From positions 744,001-808,000 of the forward strand of contig JACKNI010000001.1 in assembly GCA_024234935.1 (NCBI GenBank): 64,000 nt of DNA, given 5' to 3'. Under the pieces are notes generated by a model. It had not been told where the DNA came from, searched no databases, and worked only from the letters and a program-made list of their open reading frames with translations. This DNA comes from Chromatiales bacterium. GTDB taxonomy: Bacteria; Pseudomonadota; Gammaproteobacteria; Steroidobacterales; GCA-2729495. The position numbers were made by a program, and so were the translations under genes. Below are positions 61,474-64,000 of the stretch, in pieces (positions within the stretch are counted from its first letter, which is position 1; each line of letters opens with the position of its first letter).

Positions 61474-62628
61474 ATGCGCCCGGTGACGGTATTTTCTCGC
61501 CAAACCCCGGCCGGGGAAAGGGTGCTTCTCCGGCAGTTGCTGGTAACTCCTCGTGCCGACGAGTTCACCACTCCCCTGCTCGGGGGCTGGAGCGCATTCG
61601 GCTCGGGAACGATGGCGCTTGCTGCAGCGCTTTTCTTCGCAGCTGACCGGCATCAACCGGGGAAGTCGGTGATCCTGCCGGCCTACTCCTGCCCGGATAT
61701 CGTTGCGGCGGCACTATGCGCCGGTCTGGAACCTGCATTTGCAGATCTCGCGAAAGAGCAGACCGGAATGAATCTCGCTGCGCTGCATAGCTCACGGACT
61801 CCCGGATCATCCGTCGCCGTACTCGTGGAGCTCTTCGGCACGCGACATGAAATACCGGCGCATGGGGAAACAGCAGCGGCCTCGCGAATGACCCTGGTTC
61901 ACGACCGCGCGCAGAGCCTGGCCGGACCAGGAGTGGAAGTGGACTCTGCAGCCGACCTGGTCGTCGTCAGTCGTGGCCGGGGGAAACCGGCAACATTGCT
62001 GGGTGGCGGTGCCACCTGGGCAAGGCAGGCCGACGAGTTTTCCGCATTCGCCAACGCGCGCTTCCCGGTCAGCCCCTGGAGCGCGGCGAGTACAGCCCTG
62101 CGGGCCGCCCTGTACAATCTCGCCACGCAACCGCTGGCTTTTGGAACGGTGGCACAACTGCCCTTTTTGCACATTGGCGAAACAAGGCTCAGAACGCTGC
62201 CTGCGATTACTCGCCTGCCCCGACCATGGCTCGTACACGCCGCCCGGCAGCTGCAGGCACAGCAGTCCGCATGTGCCGCGCGCCGCGCACGCACCCTCGC
62301 GATGGCCGAACTGATCCCTGCCAACAGATTCCGGATCCCGTCCGATGCCCTGCAGACAGCTGCCGATGAGGGGCTGAACAGACTGCCCGTCCTGTGCAGT
62401 GACGCGGAGCAGGCCGAGTGGCTGATCAGCCGGGGCGCAGCACTGGGCATCTCGCCCATGTACGGCAGAACCCTTCCCGAGTTCCTGGGCATGAGCGCAG
62501 CGGATGCAGCCCTGGCTTTCCCGGTTGCCTACCGCTTTTCACGGACCCTGGTGACGCTGCCAACACACGCACGCTGTGGTCCACCAACACGCCAGCGCCT
62601 TCGGGAACTGCTCCGTGACGCGCAATAG
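61474..62628 (+). CDS. DegT/DnrJ/EryC1-type aminotransferase-fold protein
   Basis: I start at ATG 61474, with GGAG 9 nt upstream; an earlier GTG at 61393 has no support. The 384 residues align with PLP-dependent sugar aminotransferases: FGSGTMALAAALFF, VILPAYSCPDIVAAAL, GLEPAFADL, the cofactor aspartate in HDRAQSLAG, and the likely Schiff-base lysine in RGKPATLLGGGA. The C-terminal half diverges from well-known members. It may make an amino sugar for the EPS. It overlaps the next gene slightly and is divergent from the beta-helix gene. Confidence 0.75.
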   Translation: MRPVTVFSRQTPAGERVLLRQLLVTPRADEFTTPLLGGWSAFGSGTMALAAALFFAADRHQPGKSVILPAYSCPDIVAAALCAGLEPAFADLAKEQTGMNLAALHSSRTPGSSVAVLVELFGTRHEIPAHGETAAASRMTLVHDRAQSLAGPGVEVDSAADLVVVSRGRGKPATLLGGGATWARQADEFSAFANARFPVSPWSAASTALRAALYNLATQPLAFGTVAQLPFLHIGETRLRTLPAITRLPRPWLVHAARQLQAQQSACAARRARTLAMAELIPANRFRIPSDALQTAADEGLNRLPVLCSDAEQAEWLISRGAALGISPMYGRTLPEFLGMSAADAALAFPVAYRFSRTLVTLPTHARCGPPTRQRLRELLRDAQ

Positions 62629-63895
62629 GTCCCAGGGCAACAAGCGGCTGCCGGGCACCGTGCCGGACGAGGCAGCGCTGAAAGGCATGTATCTCGCCGT
62701 TTTCGGCTACCTGTTTCTGACGTTTTCCCGCCTCCATGAATTTGTTCCGGCCCTGAAAATCATCCGGCCGCTGCAGTTTCTGACACTGATAGTCATCGTG
62801 CTGTGGTTCAAGCACCGGCCACCGATGCCAAAAAACGAACCACTCATCCGCTGGCAACTGATCTTTCTCGGCGTCATGCTGATTGGCCTGCCCGTCGTGG
62901 TGAACCACTTCTGGTGGCTGAACACGGTCGCGGACTTCGTCATGTATCTGGTTGTGTTCTCTGTCGGGCTCGTCGCCGTCTGCCGGTACGCCGTTTACCG
63001 GCAGAAAATCCTGCGTTTTCTGCTCCTTGCATTCCTTTTACTGGGCGTATGGGCTCTGACTCACAATGGCGTCGGTCCGCGGGATTGCTGGCTGGAGGAC
63101 GAAAATGACATTGCCGGTGTGTTCGTCGTCGGCGCCTGCCTCGCCTATGCCATGCGCACGGAATCACCGTCACGAAAATGGCGCTGGCTCGCCATTCTGA
63201 GCGGCGGCACCTGCCTCGCCGCACTGATTGCTACGGCCTCGCGGGGCGGCTTTGTCGCGCTGGTGGTAACCGTGGCAACCATCGCCCTGTTTTCCGGCAA
63301 GTTCATCCGCACCAGCATCGTCATCATCCTGATCGGCCTCGCCGCCCTGCCCTTTGTACCCGCCTCATACATCGGAGAAGTAAGCTCCATCGAAAGTGGT
63401 GCCGAGTCATATGGCAAGACCGAGGGACAGGAGATGGAACGCATCTATACCTGGCGGCGCAGCTGGGAAATGTTTCTCGAGAATCCGGTGATCGGCGTAG
63501 GTGCCGGCAACTTCTCCTGGGCCATCAGCAAGTTCGAATCAACCTACAAGGCGCGACTGCAACGTGGAAAACGACGGGCAATCGCCGGCCGTGCTGCGCA
63601 CTCGATCTACTTCACCCTGCTCCCGGAGCTGGGCGTGGCTGGCACCCTCGCCTATCTGATGATCATGATCAAGGCGGTCCGGCGTGCCCGCAATATGCTG
63701 CGTCTTCCTGCCCAGACACCGGAAGACGGCTCGATGCGCATGATTGCCCTGTTTGTCGGACCGGCAATCGTCGGCTACTCGGTCGCCGGCGTATTCATAT
63801 CGGTACTCTGGTACCCGATGCTATGGCTGCTTGTAAGCCTTGCCATCGTTCTGCATCTGCCAGCCGATACGGCCTCGGACGGGCCCCAGGGGTGA
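62615..63895 (+). CDS. O-antigen ligase / Wzy-like polymerase
   Basis: This multi-spanning protein (about 11 hydrophobic segments, 426 residues) belongs to the Wzy_C/WaaL family that polymerises or transfers lipid-linked glycans at the periplasmic face. The family loop is present: RSWEMFLENPVIGVGAGNF and, further on, AAHSIYFTLLPELGVAG. The TASRGGFVALV segment is also typical. I start at GTG 62615, overlapping the aminotransferase-like gene by 14 nt; ATG 62687 is possible. Its stop overlaps the next start (GTGA). Confidence 0.86.
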   Translation: MTRNRSQGNKRLPGTVPDEAALKGMYLAVFGYLFLTFSRLHEFVPALKIIRPLQFLTLIVIVLWFKHRPPMPKNEPLIRWQLIFLGVMLIGLPVVVNHFWWLNTVADFVMYLVVFSVGLVAVCRYAVYRQKILRFLLLAFLLLGVWALTHNGVGPRDCWLEDENDIAGVFVVGACLAYAMRTESPSRKWRWLAILSGGTCLAALIATASRGGFVALVVTVATIALFSGKFIRTSIVIILIGLAALPFVPASYIGEVSSIESGAESYGKTEGQEMERIYTWRRSWEMFLENPVIGVGAGNFSWAISKFESTYKARLQRGKRRAIAGRAAHSIYFTLLPELGVAGTLAYLMIMIKAVRRARNMLRLPAQTPEDGSMRMIALFVGPAIVGYSVAGVFISVLWYPMLWLLVSLAIVLHLPADTASDGPQG

Positions 63896-64000
63896 AGCAG
63901 CAGCCACTGCGGATATTGCATATCGCGTCCGGCGACCTGTGGGCCGGCGCCGAGGTTGCGATCTTTCATCTGGCCTGCGGGTTGGCTGCTGATGCCGATG
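63892..64000 (+). CDS. Glycosyltransferase family 4, N-terminal fragment (cut by window edge)
   Basis: The GTG at 63892 overlaps the polymerase stop by 4 nt. The 36 readable residues begin VKQQPLRILHIASGDLWAGA and continue EVAIFHLACGLAADAD, the usual opening of a GT-B glycosyltransferase with its glycine-rich loop. The rest lies outside the window. Confidence 0.7.
   Translation, partial: MKQQPLRILHIASGDLWAGAEVAIFHLACGLAADAD

Overview
The window reads as part of a chromosome of a high-GC gammaproteobacterium. Evidence is the order rpsB-tsf-pyrH-frr-uppS-cdsA-rseP-bamA-skp-lpxD-lpxA-lpxB with map-glnD-dapD-dapE divergent from it, plus DsbB, DusA, a GTP-type PEP carboxykinase and a PrsK/PrsR pair. 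A lineage near Xanthomonadales/Nevskiales is plausible, but this is inference and no rRNA is present.

Region 1 (1-12,110, minus strand) is a translation and envelope-biogenesis cluster running from a promoter with a GC-rich discriminator, through a structured rpsB leader, to a truncated lpxB at the left edge. It makes ribosomal protein S2, EF-Ts, UMP kinase, ribosome recycling factor, undecaprenyl-PP synthase, CDP-DAG synthase, the RseP protease, BamA, Skp and the lipid A acyltransferases. Two usual members, dxr and fabZ, are absent. Region 2 (12,175-24,888) is mostly housekeeping: map-glnD-dapD-dapE, dsbB, tsaB, pckG, a cyclase-FHA protein, a methyltransferase, dusA and galE.

Region 3 (24,903-64,000) is a large exopolysaccharide (EPS) and protein-sorting locus, interrupted by tRNA-Glu, tRNA-Ala, gltX and tRNA-Val. 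It opens with the PEP-CTERM-type regulators PrsR and PrsK. It then has a phosphopantetheinyl transferase, a WecA-like initiating enzyme, a short Wza-like exporter, two predicted outer-membrane barrels, an AAA ATPase fused to an FHA domain, and a second initiating sugar transferase. A class I cyclic-di-GMP riboswitch stands before an Ig/FN3 lipoprotein gene.

Next comes a tightly packed plus-strand run (39,087-53,400). It encodes a barrel protein, an exosortase fused to a CPBP/CAAX-type protease (XrtE-like), an acyl carrier protein, an acyl-CoA ligase, an unusual NAD-synthase-like ligase, an asparagine synthetase, a CapK/PaaK-like enzyme, a CapA-like protein, two glycosyltransferases, an SGNH-like lipoprotein and two hexapeptide acyltransferases. 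Beyond it lie an FkbH-like HAD protein, a flippase, a minus-strand trio (Tat-exported beta-helix protein, DUF2264 protein, glycosyltransferase), a DegT-like protein, an O-antigen-ligase/polymerase-like protein and the start of another glycosyltransferase.

Together the third region looks like a complete assembly line for a decorated surface polysaccharide. It has two initiation enzymes, carrier-protein chemistry for non-sugar substituents, flipping, polymerisation, export and trimming. It is coupled to a sorting enzyme whose protein substrate is not in the window. No wzz/wzc-type co-polymerase or kinase and no PEP-CTERM or VPEID-CTERM substrate was found here.
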